The notes beneath the pieces are model-generated. The model was given only the letters and a program-made list of their open reading frames with translations. It ran no database searches and was not told where the DNA came from. Positions 45,589-53,805 of a stretch of DNA of 64,000 bases are shown here, one piece after another. Source of the stretch: an uncultured Veillonella sp. Its GTDB lineage: Bacteria > Bacillota > Negativicutes > Veillonellales > Veillonellaceae. A program made the translations under genes and the position numbers. The DNA lies in the NCBI RefSeq assembly GCF_934230905.1, contig NZ_CAKQFJ010000011.1, positions 6,844 to 70,843 of the forward strand, read 5' to 3'. Every line of letters begins with the position of its first letter. Within the stretch, counting starts at the first letter, position 1.

Positions 45589-45966
45589 ATGATAGAAAAC
45601 TATAATAATGTGCGTGCCGTATTAAATGAGTTGCGACAAGCTTTAAAACAGCTTCGCGAAACAGGGGCGACATATTCTATATATATTGAAAGAACGGGAT
45701 TGACCGAAGAGGAACAAGTAGAAGTATTAGAGACATTGGGACGTGGGCATATTACGATTACTTTTGATGAAACTGATCAACCTGTAGAGTGGTATGAGTC
45801 TCAGTTTTCAGGTATATGGGTAGGGACTTATAAAAATGGGCGAGATGATTCAATCTTACATACGGTAGAGGTGGCTCGTTATCCTGAAGTTGTAGGTGCT
45901 TATGACGAAGATATCGTGACTGCAGAAGAAGATATTACAAGTTGGATTGATGCTGCAGGTATATAA
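45589..45966 (+). CDS. Single-domain HupH/HyaF-like hydrogenase expression protein
   Basis: A 125-residue protein resembling the C-terminal domain (HupH_C) of HyaF/HupH hydrogenase-formation proteins: ETLGRGHITITFDE, then SQFSGIWVGTYKN, and LHTVEVARYPEVVGAYDEDI. HyaF/HupH proteins assist assembly of the small subunit in the Hya system. The N-terminal domain of the larger relatives is absent. It lies 78 nt after hyaD with a strong GGAAAGGAGGG site and ends the operon. The match is by eye and moderately sure. Confidence 0.68.
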   Translation: MIENYNNVRAVLNELRQALKQLRETGATYSIYIERTGLTEEEQVEVLETLGRGHITITFDETDQPVEWYESQFSGIWVGTYKNGRDDSILHTVEVARYPEVVGAYDEDIVTAEEDITSWIDAAGI

Positions 45967-46076
45967 GACAATTGGTTTAATACCTATATATATGATATGC
46001 ATAAAACCGTATAAATATAACTTTTTAATAAATGATACGCCTATTAATAAGCATAAACGATAAAATAAAAATATGA

Positions 46077-46140
46077 AGAGAATGAACCTCAAAATTCTAA
46101 AAAGTAGCATGATTACTGAATTTATGAGGTTCATCTTTTC
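46077..46140 (+). terminator. Terminator of hydrogenase operon
   Basis: AGAATGAACCTC (from 46079) pairs with GAGGTTCATCT (from 46126), extended by AAAATTC/GAATTT, followed by TTTTC. The spacer between the HupH-like gene and the next gene otherwise holds no supported gene. Confidence 0.75.
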
Positions 46141-46213
46141 TATTGTCAACCTTTTAGATTTGCTTATATTGACTATTTGACTGTAAAATATAAAAGTAAT
46201 CGACGGAGGATAT

Positions 46214-47224
46214 ATGTTAATTTCAATTGTTGTACCTGTATATAACGAAGAAGAAAATATTGCTATTTTTTACAATGCCGTAACAAAAGTTATGACAGGT
46301 TTACCATATGAATATGAACTTATCTATGTTGATGACGGATCTACAGACTCGTCTGTTGTAGTTTTGCGTGAAATTGCAAAGCTTGATACTCGTGTTAAGG
46401 TCGTGTTATTGGCACGGAACTTTGGACATCAAACTGCATTGACATGTGGTCTTGATTATGCAAAAGGTGATGCAGTAATCACGATGGACGGTGATATGCA
46501 ACATCCGCCAGCATTGATTCCAGAACTTATACGGTTGTGGGAGGCTGGATATGATGTAGTGCGCACCATACGAGATTCTACGGAGGATGCCAGCTGGGCA
46601 AAATCCTTTACTTCCAAATATTATTATAAACTGATGAATAAAATGGCAGATGTTCCCATTGTAGAAGGGGGATCTGATTTCCGTTTAATGAATCGTAAGT
46701 CGCTAGAAACTTTGAAACACTTTCGTGAACACGGGCGTTTCTTGCGTGGCATTGTGGGGGCTCTTGGCTATCGTCAGGCCGAACTTCATTTTGTAGCGCC
46801 ACCTCGCTTTGCGGGTGTTTCAAAATTTAGTGTGCGCAAAATGATTCGCTTTGCTCTTGATGGGGTAACAGCATTTTCTCGTGTACCATTGCGTGCGGCT
46901 TTATACGTAGGTGTATTATGTGGGGGCTTGAGTTTTCTCTTGATTCTACATTTACTCTATGTGTACTTAACGGGGCAAGCATTAAACGGTTGGACCACGT
47001 TGGGAGTGTCCATATTATTTATCGGTGGTATCCAGTTGGTTGGATTAGGGATCATTGGCGAATACGTGGGACGCGTATTTGAAGAAGTGAAACAACGTCC
47101 GCTATATTGGGTGAAAGCTGCTATAAATTTTGATGGTGAGAATCCAGAAATAGCTTATGAACCATCAAAAGCTGATATATTTATAGCCAATCAAGTACCT
47201 GGCCCTGAAGAAAATAAAGACTAG
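46214..47224 (+). CDS. GtrB-like polyprenyl-phosphate glycosyltransferase
   Basis: A 336-residue family 2 glycosyltransferase with two C-terminal membrane helices (about 235-258 and 268-292), the layout of bactoprenol glucosyl/arabinose transferases such as GtrB and ArnC. Motifs are VPVYNEEENI, VDDGSTDSS, TMDGDMQHPP (DXD-type) and GRFLRGIVGALGYRQ. It should transfer a sugar to undecaprenyl phosphate on the inner face of the membrane. It is monocistronic here; no partner flippase or acceptor transferase is adjacent, so sugar and end product are unknown. Confidence 0.9.
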   Translation: MLISIVVPVYNEEENIAIFYNAVTKVMTGLPYEYELIYVDDGSTDSSVVVLREIAKLDTRVKVVLLARNFGHQTALTCGLDYAKGDAVITMDGDMQHPPALIPELIRLWEAGYDVVRTIRDSTEDASWAKSFTSKYYYKLMNKMADVPIVEGGSDFRLMNRKSLETLKHFREHGRFLRGIVGALGYRQAELHFVAPPRFAGVSKFSVRKMIRFALDGVTAFSRVPLRAALYVGVLCGGLSFLLILHLLYVYLTGQALNGWTTLGVSILFIGGIQLVGLGIIGEYVGRVFEEVKQRPLYWVKAAINFDGENPEIAYEPSKADIFIANQVPGPEENKD

Positions 47225-47307
47225 CTGTATTTGTTGGGTGCAAATAGAGAGACGGTTAGTATATTTTGAATAAATAAACTCACTTTAAAGTTTTAGGAAG
47301 GAAGAAT

Positions 47308-48102
47308 ATGAAGTCAAAATATAGTAAGAGTAAAATTGCGGCATTAACTTTAATGTTTGTGTGTGCTACCACTGCGATGGCAAGCGCCACAACATTACAA
47401 TATGGTGATAAAGGTAGAAATGTAATTGCAGTACAACAGCAATTAATTAAACACGGTTACAATGCAACCGATAAAAACGGTGTATATGGTAAGGAAACAA
47501 AATGGGCTGTACGCCTATTTCAACAAGATCGTGGCTTACCTGTAGATGGTATTATTGGACCTGCAACGTACAATGCGTTGATGGGGGCCCCTCGTACAAC
47601 TAAGGCGGTGTTATCTAATAATGCAGCTACAAAAGCGGTGGCAACAAAATCTGCTTTTACTAATCAAAATGCACAATCTAGACGTCTTGCAGGCCAAAGC
47701 GTTAAGTTGAATAATTTGAAAAAAGTACAAACTCCAAATAATATTCAAGCTATTTTGGCGGAAGCTGATAAATATCGCGGCGTTCCTTATGTATTTGGTG
47801 GTACTACACCAAGTGGTTTTGATTGCTCTGGTTATGTTAAATATGTATTTGCAAAACAAGGCATTTCATTACCTCGTTTAGCAGATGAGCAATACAATGT
47901 GGGCGTTGAAGTGTCTCGTGCAAACTTGAAAGCAGGGGATTTGGTGTTCTTCGAAACATACGAACCAGGTCCATCCCACTCTGGTATTTATATTGGTAAT
48001 GGTAAATTTATTAGTGCTACATCTAGCCGTGGCGTAGCCGTAGCTGATCTTGATACTGGTTACTGGGGCGAGCGCTATATTGGTGCTAAACGCGTTATGT
48101 AA
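47308..48102 (+). CDS. Secreted NlpC/P60 peptidase with peptidoglycan-binding domain
   Basis: A 264-residue exported cell-wall hydrolase. A signal peptide (about 1-26, ending ATTAMASA) leads to a PG_binding_1 repeat (about 28-95, GDKGRNVIAVQQQL and GIIGPATYNALMG), a linker and an NlpC/P60 domain (about 145-264) with catalytic Cys in GFDCSGYVKY and His in SHSGIYIGNGKF. It should cut D-Glu to DAP-type peptide bonds in the cell wall. An AGGAAGG site precedes the ATG; two hairpins follow the stop. Confidence 0.92.
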   Translation: MKSKYSKSKIAALTLMFVCATTAMASATTLQYGDKGRNVIAVQQQLIKHGYNATDKNGVYGKETKWAVRLFQQDRGLPVDGIIGPATYNALMGAPRTTKAVLSNNAATKAVATKSAFTNQNAQSRRLAGQSVKLNNLKKVQTPNNIQAILAEADKYRGVPYVFGGTTPSGFDCSGYVKYVFAKQGISLPRLADEQYNVGVEVSRANLKAGDLVFFETYEPGPSHSGIYIGNGKFISATSSRGVAVADLDTGYWGERYIGAKRVM

Positions 48103-48105
48103 TGA

Positions 48106-48128
48106 ATGGTTTCCTTGATAGAAACCAT
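48106..48128 (+). terminator. Short hairpin after NlpC/P60 gene
   Basis: ATGGTTTC (48106-48113) and GAAACCAT (48121-48128) with a 7-nt loop; no T run. May act with the next hairpin. Confidence 0.45.
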
Positions 48129-48156
48129 TAGCGAATGATAACTATATATGAGCCAT

Positions 48157-48210
48157 AAAAGAGGCTATACGAATCAATTAGATGCTGTTGATTTGTATAA
48201 CCTCTTTTTT
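48157..48210 (+). terminator. Terminator after NlpC/P60 gene
   Basis: AAAAGAGGCTATACGAATCAA (from 48157) pairs with TTGATTTGTATAACCTCTTTT (from 48188), a long near-perfect stem followed by a T run. Confidence 0.9.
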
Positions 48211-48346
48211 GTATGTGTGTCTATTATAATGATATATACAAGAATGTTTTAGTGAAGGTTAATTGTATCTAGATATAGGTTATAATAGATTTTCTATAGT
48301 TTTTACGTTATAATTAAGAGTAAATTATTTTAGGAGGAATATACAC

Positions 48347-50965
48347 ATGAAAGGTAATGAACTGCGTCAAGCATACTTGCAGTTTTTTGAAAGCAAAGGA
48401 CATTTAAAATTAGATAGTTTTTCTCTTATACCAGAAAACGATCCGTCTCTACTATTAATCGGGGCAGGTATGGCGCCATTAAAGCCTTTCTTTACAGGTA
48501 AATTGGTACCTCCTTGTCATCGTATTACAACAAGCCAAAAATGTATGCGTACAGGAGACCTTGAAAATGTAGGTCGTACTGCTCGTCACCATACATTCTT
48601 TGAAATGTTAGGTAATTTCTCGTTTGGTGATTACTTTAAAAAAGATGCCATTCATTGGGCATGGGAATTCTTAACCGAAGTAATAAAACTAGATAAAAAT
48701 AGATTATATGTCACTGTATATCCAGATGACCAAGAAGCATATGATACATGGCATAATGATTGTGGTGTAGAAGATAGTCATATTACTCGGTTAGAAGATA
48801 ATTTCTGGGAAATTGGCGAAGGCCCTTGTGGACCAGATAGTGAAATTTTCTTTGACCAAGGTCCTGAACATGGCTGTGACGATCCTAACTGTGCACCAGG
48901 TTGTGATTGTGACCGTTACCTTGAAATTTGGAACCTCGTGTTCACTCAATTTAATAAAATGCCAGACGGTTCTTATGAGCCATTACAACATAAAAACATC
49001 GATACTGGCGCCGGTCTTGAACGATTGGCTTCCGTATTGCAACATTGCAAAACAAACTTTGAAACAGATTTGATTTTTCCAATCATCGAAGCAACTGCAA
49101 AACGGGCTGGTGTAACATACAACGAAGATCCAAATACCGATGTTTCTTTGAAAGTTATCGCTGACCATGCGCGTGCAGTAACTGCGTTAATTTCTGATGG
49201 TGTATTGCCATCTAATGAAGGTCGTGGTTATGTATTGCGCCGTATCTTGCGTCGTGCTGTACGTCATGGCCGTTTGCTTGGTATCGAAGGTTTATTCTTA
49301 ACACCACTTATTGATGTAGTTGTGGATATTCTTGGCCCTGGTATTAAATCGATTGCTGAAAAACAAGATTTTGTTAAACGTGTAGTTCAAAACGAAGAAG
49401 AACGCTTTAATCAAACTTTGGAACAAGGCCTTGAATTATTAAACTCTTTAATCGATACATTAACGGCTGAAAAAGCAACAGTAGTTCCTGGTACAGAAGT
49501 ATTTAAATTATATGATACATATGGATTCCCTTGGGAATTAACAGAAGAAATTGCTTCTGAACGCGGTTTCACAATCGATCATGAAGGCTTTGATGCTGCT
49601 ATGAAAGAACAACGTGAACGCGCTCGTGAAGCTCGCGTAAAAGAAGATGCTAAGGTAGCAACTCCAGACATTACATTCTTAAAAGATGAAGAACTTGTAG
49701 AAGATGAAGCAGAAACTGCATCCTCCGTATTGATGCTTGGTAAAGGGTCTGAACGCATGCAAACAGCTGTGGATGGTGATGAAATTACCGTTATTGTGCG
49801 TACTACACCATTCCATGCTGAAGGTGGCGGTCAATTAGGTGATACAGGTTTTATCGTTGGTCCAATGGGTAAGGTAGAGGTTCATAATACAAAACGTTTA
49901 CCTGAAGGTACTGTATATCATATTGGTACCGTTGTAGGGGGATCTATTTCTGAAGGCGATGATGTAACACTTGAAGTAGATGTCAATCGTCGTGCTGCAA
50001 TGGCTCGTAATCATACAGCTACTCACTTGCTACATGCTGCATTAAAACGCGTTCTTGGGGAACATGTAAATCAAGCAGGTTCTTTGGTAACTCCTGATTA
50101 TTTACGTTTTGACTTCACTCATTTTTCTCCTGTAACACAAGAAGAACTTGATCAAATTGAAGCACTTGTAAATGAAGAAATCCTTAAAGCTACAGATCTT
50201 GCTATTGCTGAAATGTCTATGGACGAAGCAAAAGCAAAAGGTGCTATGGCACTCTTTGGAGATAAATATGGTGATGTAGTACGCGTAGTAGAAGTTCCTG
50301 GTTTCTCCATTGAATTATGTGGTGGTTCCCACGTAGGCAACACTGCATTCATTAGTTCCTTCCGTTTAACTTCTGAATCTGGTATTGGCTCTGGTGTACG
50401 TCGTATCGAAGCGATTACTGGTCGTGCAGCTCTTAACGCAGCAAAACATGATCGCTTAACGATTGAACATTTAGCAGGTGAACTAAAAACTAAACCAGCT
50501 CAAGTGGAAGAACGTTTGCATCAAATATTGGCAGAGGCTAAAGAAACTGCTAAGGAATTAGATCAAATTCGCAAAGAAGTTTCTGCTGCTGGTGCTGCAG
50601 ATATCGTAGCTGGTAAGGTTATGATTGGGGATGTACCGTTTGTAGGTGCATCTGTAAAAGCATCCTCTATTGATGAATTGCGTGACTTTGCTGATTTGGG
50701 ATTAGATAAATTAAATGGTTCCGGTGTAGTTCTTGTAGGGGCTGCAATGGGCGATGATAAGGTAAACTTTGTATGTAAAGTTTCCAAAGACGTTGTTGGT
50801 AAGGGTGTAAAAGCGGGCAATATCGTAAAAGCAGCAGCTCAAGTAGCTGGTGGTAATGGTGGTGGCCGTCCGGATATGGCTCAAGCTGGCGGTAAGGAAC
50901 CTGGTAAATTGATGGATGCCTTAAAAGCTGGTGGTGAAGCTGTTAAGGAAGCTCTTAATGCATAA
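48347..50965 (+). CDS. alaS: Alanyl-tRNA synthetase
   Basis: The 872-residue AlaRS: class II core with HHTFFEMLGNFSFGDYFK (near residue 83), the tRNA-recognition region, the editing domain with HTATHLLHAAL and the CGGSH motif (Cys and His of the editing zinc site), and a C-Ala domain ending in GGGRPDMAQAGG. It leads the alaS-ireB-ruvX-yrzB order known from Bacillus. No T-box is seen upstream (48213-48346); a TATAAT lies at the -10 distance in that gap. Confidence 0.98.
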   Translation: MKGNELRQAYLQFFESKGHLKLDSFSLIPENDPSLLLIGAGMAPLKPFFTGKLVPPCHRITTSQKCMRTGDLENVGRTARHHTFFEMLGNFSFGDYFKKDAIHWAWEFLTEVIKLDKNRLYVTVYPDDQEAYDTWHNDCGVEDSHITRLEDNFWEIGEGPCGPDSEIFFDQGPEHGCDDPNCAPGCDCDRYLEIWNLVFTQFNKMPDGSYEPLQHKNIDTGAGLERLASVLQHCKTNFETDLIFPIIEATAKRAGVTYNEDPNTDVSLKVIADHARAVTALISDGVLPSNEGRGYVLRRILRRAVRHGRLLGIEGLFLTPLIDVVVDILGPGIKSIAEKQDFVKRVVQNEEERFNQTLEQGLELLNSLIDTLTAEKATVVPGTEVFKLYDTYGFPWELTEEIASERGFTIDHEGFDAAMKEQRERAREARVKEDAKVATPDITFLKDEELVEDEAETASSVLMLGKGSERMQTAVDGDEITVIVRTTPFHAEGGGQLGDTGFIVGPMGKVEVHNTKRLPEGTVYHIGTVVGGSISEGDDVTLEVDVNRRAAMARNHTATHLLHAALKRVLGEHVNQAGSLVTPDYLRFDFTHFSPVTQEELDQIEALVNEEILKATDLAIAEMSMDEAKAKGAMALFGDKYGDVVRVVEVPGFSIELCGGSHVGNTAFISSFRLTSESGIGSGVRRIEAITGRAALNAAKHDRLTIEHLAGELKTKPAQVEERLHQILAEAKETAKELDQIRKEVSAAGAADIVAGKVMIGDVPFVGASVKASSIDELRDFADLGLDKLNGSGVVLVGAAMGDDKVNFVCKVSKDVVGKGVKAGNIVKAAAQVAGGNGGGRPDMAQAGGKEPGKLMDALKAGGEAVKEALNA

Positions 50966-51017
50966 TACCGTGTGTAGACACTGAATATGTTATAATAGAA
51001 ACATACAATACATATAT

Positions 51018-51039
51018 ATGGGCCACTTAAGTGGCCCAT
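51018..51039 (+). repeat. 22-bp perfect palindrome before ireB
   Basis: ATGGGCCACTT followed by AAGTGGCCCAT is a perfect palindrome (51018-51039), directly between a TATAAT (50991-50996) and the ireB ribosome-binding site. It could form an mRNA 5' hairpin; no T run follows, so it is not a standard terminator. Confidence 0.85.
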
Positions 51040-51060
51040 TCGTACAAAGGAGGGATACCC

Positions 51061-51321
51061 ATGAAAGTTTCAGATGAAACTATGCTATTCCGTAAAGTAG
51101 ACGATGAACCGATGACCGCCGAAGAGGTATTGACTCGTGTTTATAAATCCATTCAAGAAAAAGGATATAATCCTATTAATCAAATCTTAGGTTATCTTAT
51201 TTCTGGGGATCCAGCGTACATTACAAGCTATAATAATGCACGTAGTGATATTCGCCGTTTAGAACGGGATGATTTAATTGAAGAATTATTAAAAGAATAC
51301 GCAAAGGCTAAACAACTATAA
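51061..51321 (+). CDS. ireB: IreB family regulatory phosphoprotein
   Basis: An 86-residue UPF0297/IreB family protein (YrzL in Bacillus). In Enterococcus its homologue is a substrate of the Ser/Thr kinase IreK affecting cephalosporin resistance. Typical segments are ETMLFRKVDDEP and GYNPINQILGYLISGDPAYITSYN. I chose ATG 51061 with AAAGGAGGG upstream; it overlaps ruvX by 1 nt. No kinase is present in this window. Confidence 0.9.
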   Translation: MKVSDETMLFRKVDDEPMTAEEVLTRVYKSIQEKGYNPINQILGYLISGDPAYITSYNNARSDIRRLERDDLIEELLKEYAKAKQL

Positions 51322-51743
51322 TGAGAATTATGGCATTAGACGTGGGAAGTCGCACTATTGGCATTGCATGTAGTGATGCCCTATTGATGACTGCTCAAGG
51401 TATAGAAACGATTCGTCGTACATCCTTAGAAAATGATTTTAGCCGATTGCGTGAATTGATTTCCGAATACGAAGTGCATGAACTCGTAGTGGGCATGCCG
51501 AAGAATATGAACGGCACCAAGGGTGATCGTGCTGAAAAAACGGAAGAGTTTGTCGAAAAAATGAAGACGGTTATCGACTTGCCTGTTACATTTTGGGATG
51601 AACGGTTATCTACCGTTATGGCCGAACGTCAACTTATCGCAGCTGATGTGAGTCGTAAAAAACGAAAGGGCATCATCGATAAAATGGCTGCTGTCGTTAT
51701 TTTACAAGGCTATTTAGACAGACTACAATTTAGTAAATCTTAA
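51321..51743 (+). CDS. ruvX: RuvX/YqgF Holliday-junction resolvase-like nuclease
   Basis: A 140-residue RNase H-fold protein proposed as a Holliday-junction resolvase and/or 16S rRNA 5' end nuclease. The first motif is ALDVGSRTIGIACSD, followed by VVGMPKNMNGTKG and WDERLSTVMAE with the conserved acidic residues. The start codon shares one base with the ireB stop, in the conserved alaS-ireB-ruvX order. Confidence 0.95.
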   Translation: MRIMALDVGSRTIGIACSDALLMTAQGIETIRRTSLENDFSRLRELISEYEVHELVVGMPKNMNGTKGDRAEKTEEFVEKMKTVIDLPVTFWDERLSTVMAERQLIAADVSRKKRKGIIDKMAAVVILQGYLDRLQFSKS

Positions 51744-51809
51744 TTTGCATAGATATCTAATGCGAATATCATACAGGTTCTTATATACATAATAAAGGAG
51801 GGAATACTC

Positions 51810-52100
51810 ATGGTTGATCAAAATTACGAGGGTGAAATCTTCTATCTCGAATTTGAAGACGAAGATGGCAACAAACAATATTTCACAGAAGACGTAATCT
51901 TAAACTACGAAGGTCAAGAATACGCTGTTCTTGTTCATGTACAAGATGAAGATCATGAAGGTCAAGATGATACATATATGATTTTGGCTCGTATTGAAAC
52001 AAACGATGAAGGCGTAGAAGAATACGTACCATTAGATGAAGATGATGAAAATTTCGAAGCATTAGTTACTATGTACGAATCAATGGGAGAAGAGGAATAA
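51810..52100 (+). CDS. DUF1292 family acidic protein (YrzB-like)
   Basis: A 96-residue, very acidic protein of the DUF1292 family (YrzB in Bacillus). The segment EGEIFYLEFEDEDGNKQYF and the tail YVPLDEDDENFEALV are typical. Function is unknown. It closes the alaS-ireB-ruvX-yrzB cluster and is followed by a terminator. Confidence 0.9.
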   Translation: MVDQNYEGEIFYLEFEDEDGNKQYFTEDVILNYEGQEYAVLVHVQDEDHEGQDDTYMILARIETNDEGVEEYVPLDEDDENFEALVTMYESMGEEE

Positions 52101-52117
52101 CCTCTTGAAGCCTTAAG

Positions 52118-52154
52118 GCCCTGGTATAGCAATTGTTATATCAGGGCTTTTTTT
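52118..52154 (+). terminator. Terminator of alaS-ireB-ruvX-yrzB cluster
   Basis: GCCCTGGTATA and TATATCAGGGC form the stem, followed by a T run (52148-52154). Confidence 0.92.
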
Positions 52155-52238
52155 ATGGAGTATATGTGTCATTGTGTAGCTCTAATTATTTCCTGTATAG
52201 ATAAAATAAAAGAATAGATACATCGAAAGCCTTTAATA

Positions 52239-52247
52239 TGGTATAAT
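52239..52247 (+). promoter_or_regulatory. Extended -10 promoter for mltG
   Basis: TGG plus TATAAT (52242-52247), same string as before ftsK. Confidence 0.55.
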
Positions 52248-52288
52248 AAGATGATATACAATAGTTTGTAATAGAAAGGAACTCATCC

Positions 52289-53698
52289 ATGAGAAAAGCC
52301 TTAAAATATGTTTCTGTAGGTGTTCTTAGCCTTGCAATAGTAAGTGGAGGTGCGTTAGGTGCATCCTATTTTGTACCAAATACCTTTACTGATGATGGTG
52401 AATCCCAAGTCCTTGTGATAGGGAAGGATGCAACAGGAACAGAAATTGCCGATATGCTCTATGAACATGGGCTAATTAGGTCAACACAGGTATTCAAATT
52501 ATGGTTAGCTCTTAGCGGAGCTGGTTCAAAATTACAATCTGGTCACTACCAGATTCCTAACAAGGTATCAGTTCATGAATTAATTAATTTATTACAAGAA
52601 GGTCACGTTGAATCTATTAAATTAACGATTCCTGAAGGTTATACTGTTGGGGATATTGCTATTGCTCTTGAAAAAGCTCAAATTATGAAAGCATCTGATT
52701 TTTTGGCAGAAGCAAAAACATTTGTCCCATATCCTTATATGAAGGGGACAAAACCGACTACATATCCTGTAGAAGGATTTTTATTCCCAAGTACGTATGA
52801 AGTCCCAGTTGGTGCTACACCAAAAGATGTTATTTTGATGATGTCTGAACAAATGAATCGTTATTTGACACCAGCGGTTAAAAAGCAAATTCAAGCACAA
52901 CATATGAGTATCCATGATTTTGTAACATTGGCATCCATTGTTGAACGGGAATCTCTTTTTGATGCGGACCGTCCAACTATTGCAGGTGTGTTTAAGAGAC
53001 GGTTAGCTCATGGCATTCCATTGCAATCTGATGCTACTATTTCCTATGTGTTAGGATATGCAAAGGAAAATGTGACTATTGGTGATACTCAATTACAAAG
53101 TCCGTATAATACTTACGTAAGTAAAGGATTACCACCAGGTCCAATTGCTAACCCTGGTAAAAAGGCTTTGGATGCCGTACTGTATGCTGAAGATACGGAT
53201 TATTTATATTTTGTAGCGGATAAAGAGGGGCATAATCATTTTTCAAAAACATATGCTGAACATTTAGCAGAGGTTGAAAAAATCTATGGCGCGGATAAAG
53301 CAGCTGCTGGATCCTCTAATCAAGGACAAGCACCTGCATTGGCGCAAGCAGGTCCTAACTATGATGTAGCGGCTACATCAGAACCTGACTATAATTATAG
53401 TTCAGCAGAGGCGGTGGCAGCAGATTCTCAATATGTTGATGTAGAACCAACTTATACATATACACCAACTACGGTGCCAGCTGCAACTCAACAAACCTCG
53501 ACACCAGCAGCACCGGCGGCTGAACGACAAGTTACAACACCATCGCCAAGTCAAATACCTGAAAGTATGCAACAGGTTATTCCACAACAATCTGCACCAG
53601 TTCAGTCTGCACCAGCAGCAGAGGAACCTCGCGTTATAAGATCTACTACACAAACAGCTCCATCTACTGGTAATTCACGTGGCGGTGTTGATCGATAA
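52289..53698 (+). CDS. mltG: Endolytic transglycosylase MltG with low-complexity tail
   Basis: A 469-residue membrane-anchored lytic transglycosylase that terminates nascent glycan strands. A single N-terminal helix (about 7-25) is followed by a LysM-like region and the YceG/MltG catalytic domain with LASIVERES (catalytic Glu), LQSDATISYVLG and TYVSKGLPPGPI. The last ~130 residues (about 340-469) are rich in Ala, Pro, Gln, Ser and Thr, unusual for MltG and probably disordered. It begins the conserved mltG-trmR-trhP cluster. Confidence 0.93.
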   Translation: MRKALKYVSVGVLSLAIVSGGALGASYFVPNTFTDDGESQVLVIGKDATGTEIADMLYEHGLIRSTQVFKLWLALSGAGSKLQSGHYQIPNKVSVHELINLLQEGHVESIKLTIPEGYTVGDIAIALEKAQIMKASDFLAEAKTFVPYPYMKGTKPTTYPVEGFLFPSTYEVPVGATPKDVILMMSEQMNRYLTPAVKKQIQAQHMSIHDFVTLASIVERESLFDADRPTIAGVFKRRLAHGIPLQSDATISYVLGYAKENVTIGDTQLQSPYNTYVSKGLPPGPIANPGKKALDAVLYAEDTDYLYFVADKEGHNHFSKTYAEHLAEVEKIYGADKAAAGSSNQGQAPALAQAGPNYDVAATSEPDYNYSSAEAVAADSQYVDVEPTYTYTPTTVPAATQQTSTPAAPAAERQVTTPSPSQIPESMQQVIPQQSAPVQSAPAAEEPRVIRSTTQTAPSTGNSRGGVDR

Positions 53699-53727
53699 TA
53701 TACATTATTCATAGTGTGTAGTAGTAT

Positions 53728-53761
53728 ATCATATACGCATAGTGCTTTGTGCGTATATGAT
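53728..53761 (+). repeat. 12-bp perfect inverted repeat between mltG and trmR
   Basis: ATCATATACGCA (53728-53739) and TGCGTATATGAT (53750-53761) are perfect complements with a 10-nt loop; no T run follows. It may be an attenuator, an RNA stabiliser or a protein-binding site. Confidence 0.85.
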
Positions 53762-53805
53762 TGCTTTCACAGTCAAATATATAGCAGGAATTTATAATAC
53801 ATTTT

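Noticed and set aside
48213..48346. T-box before alaS
   Set aside because: No AGGGTGGAACCGCG-type motif or specifier region is present; only the thrS leader has one.
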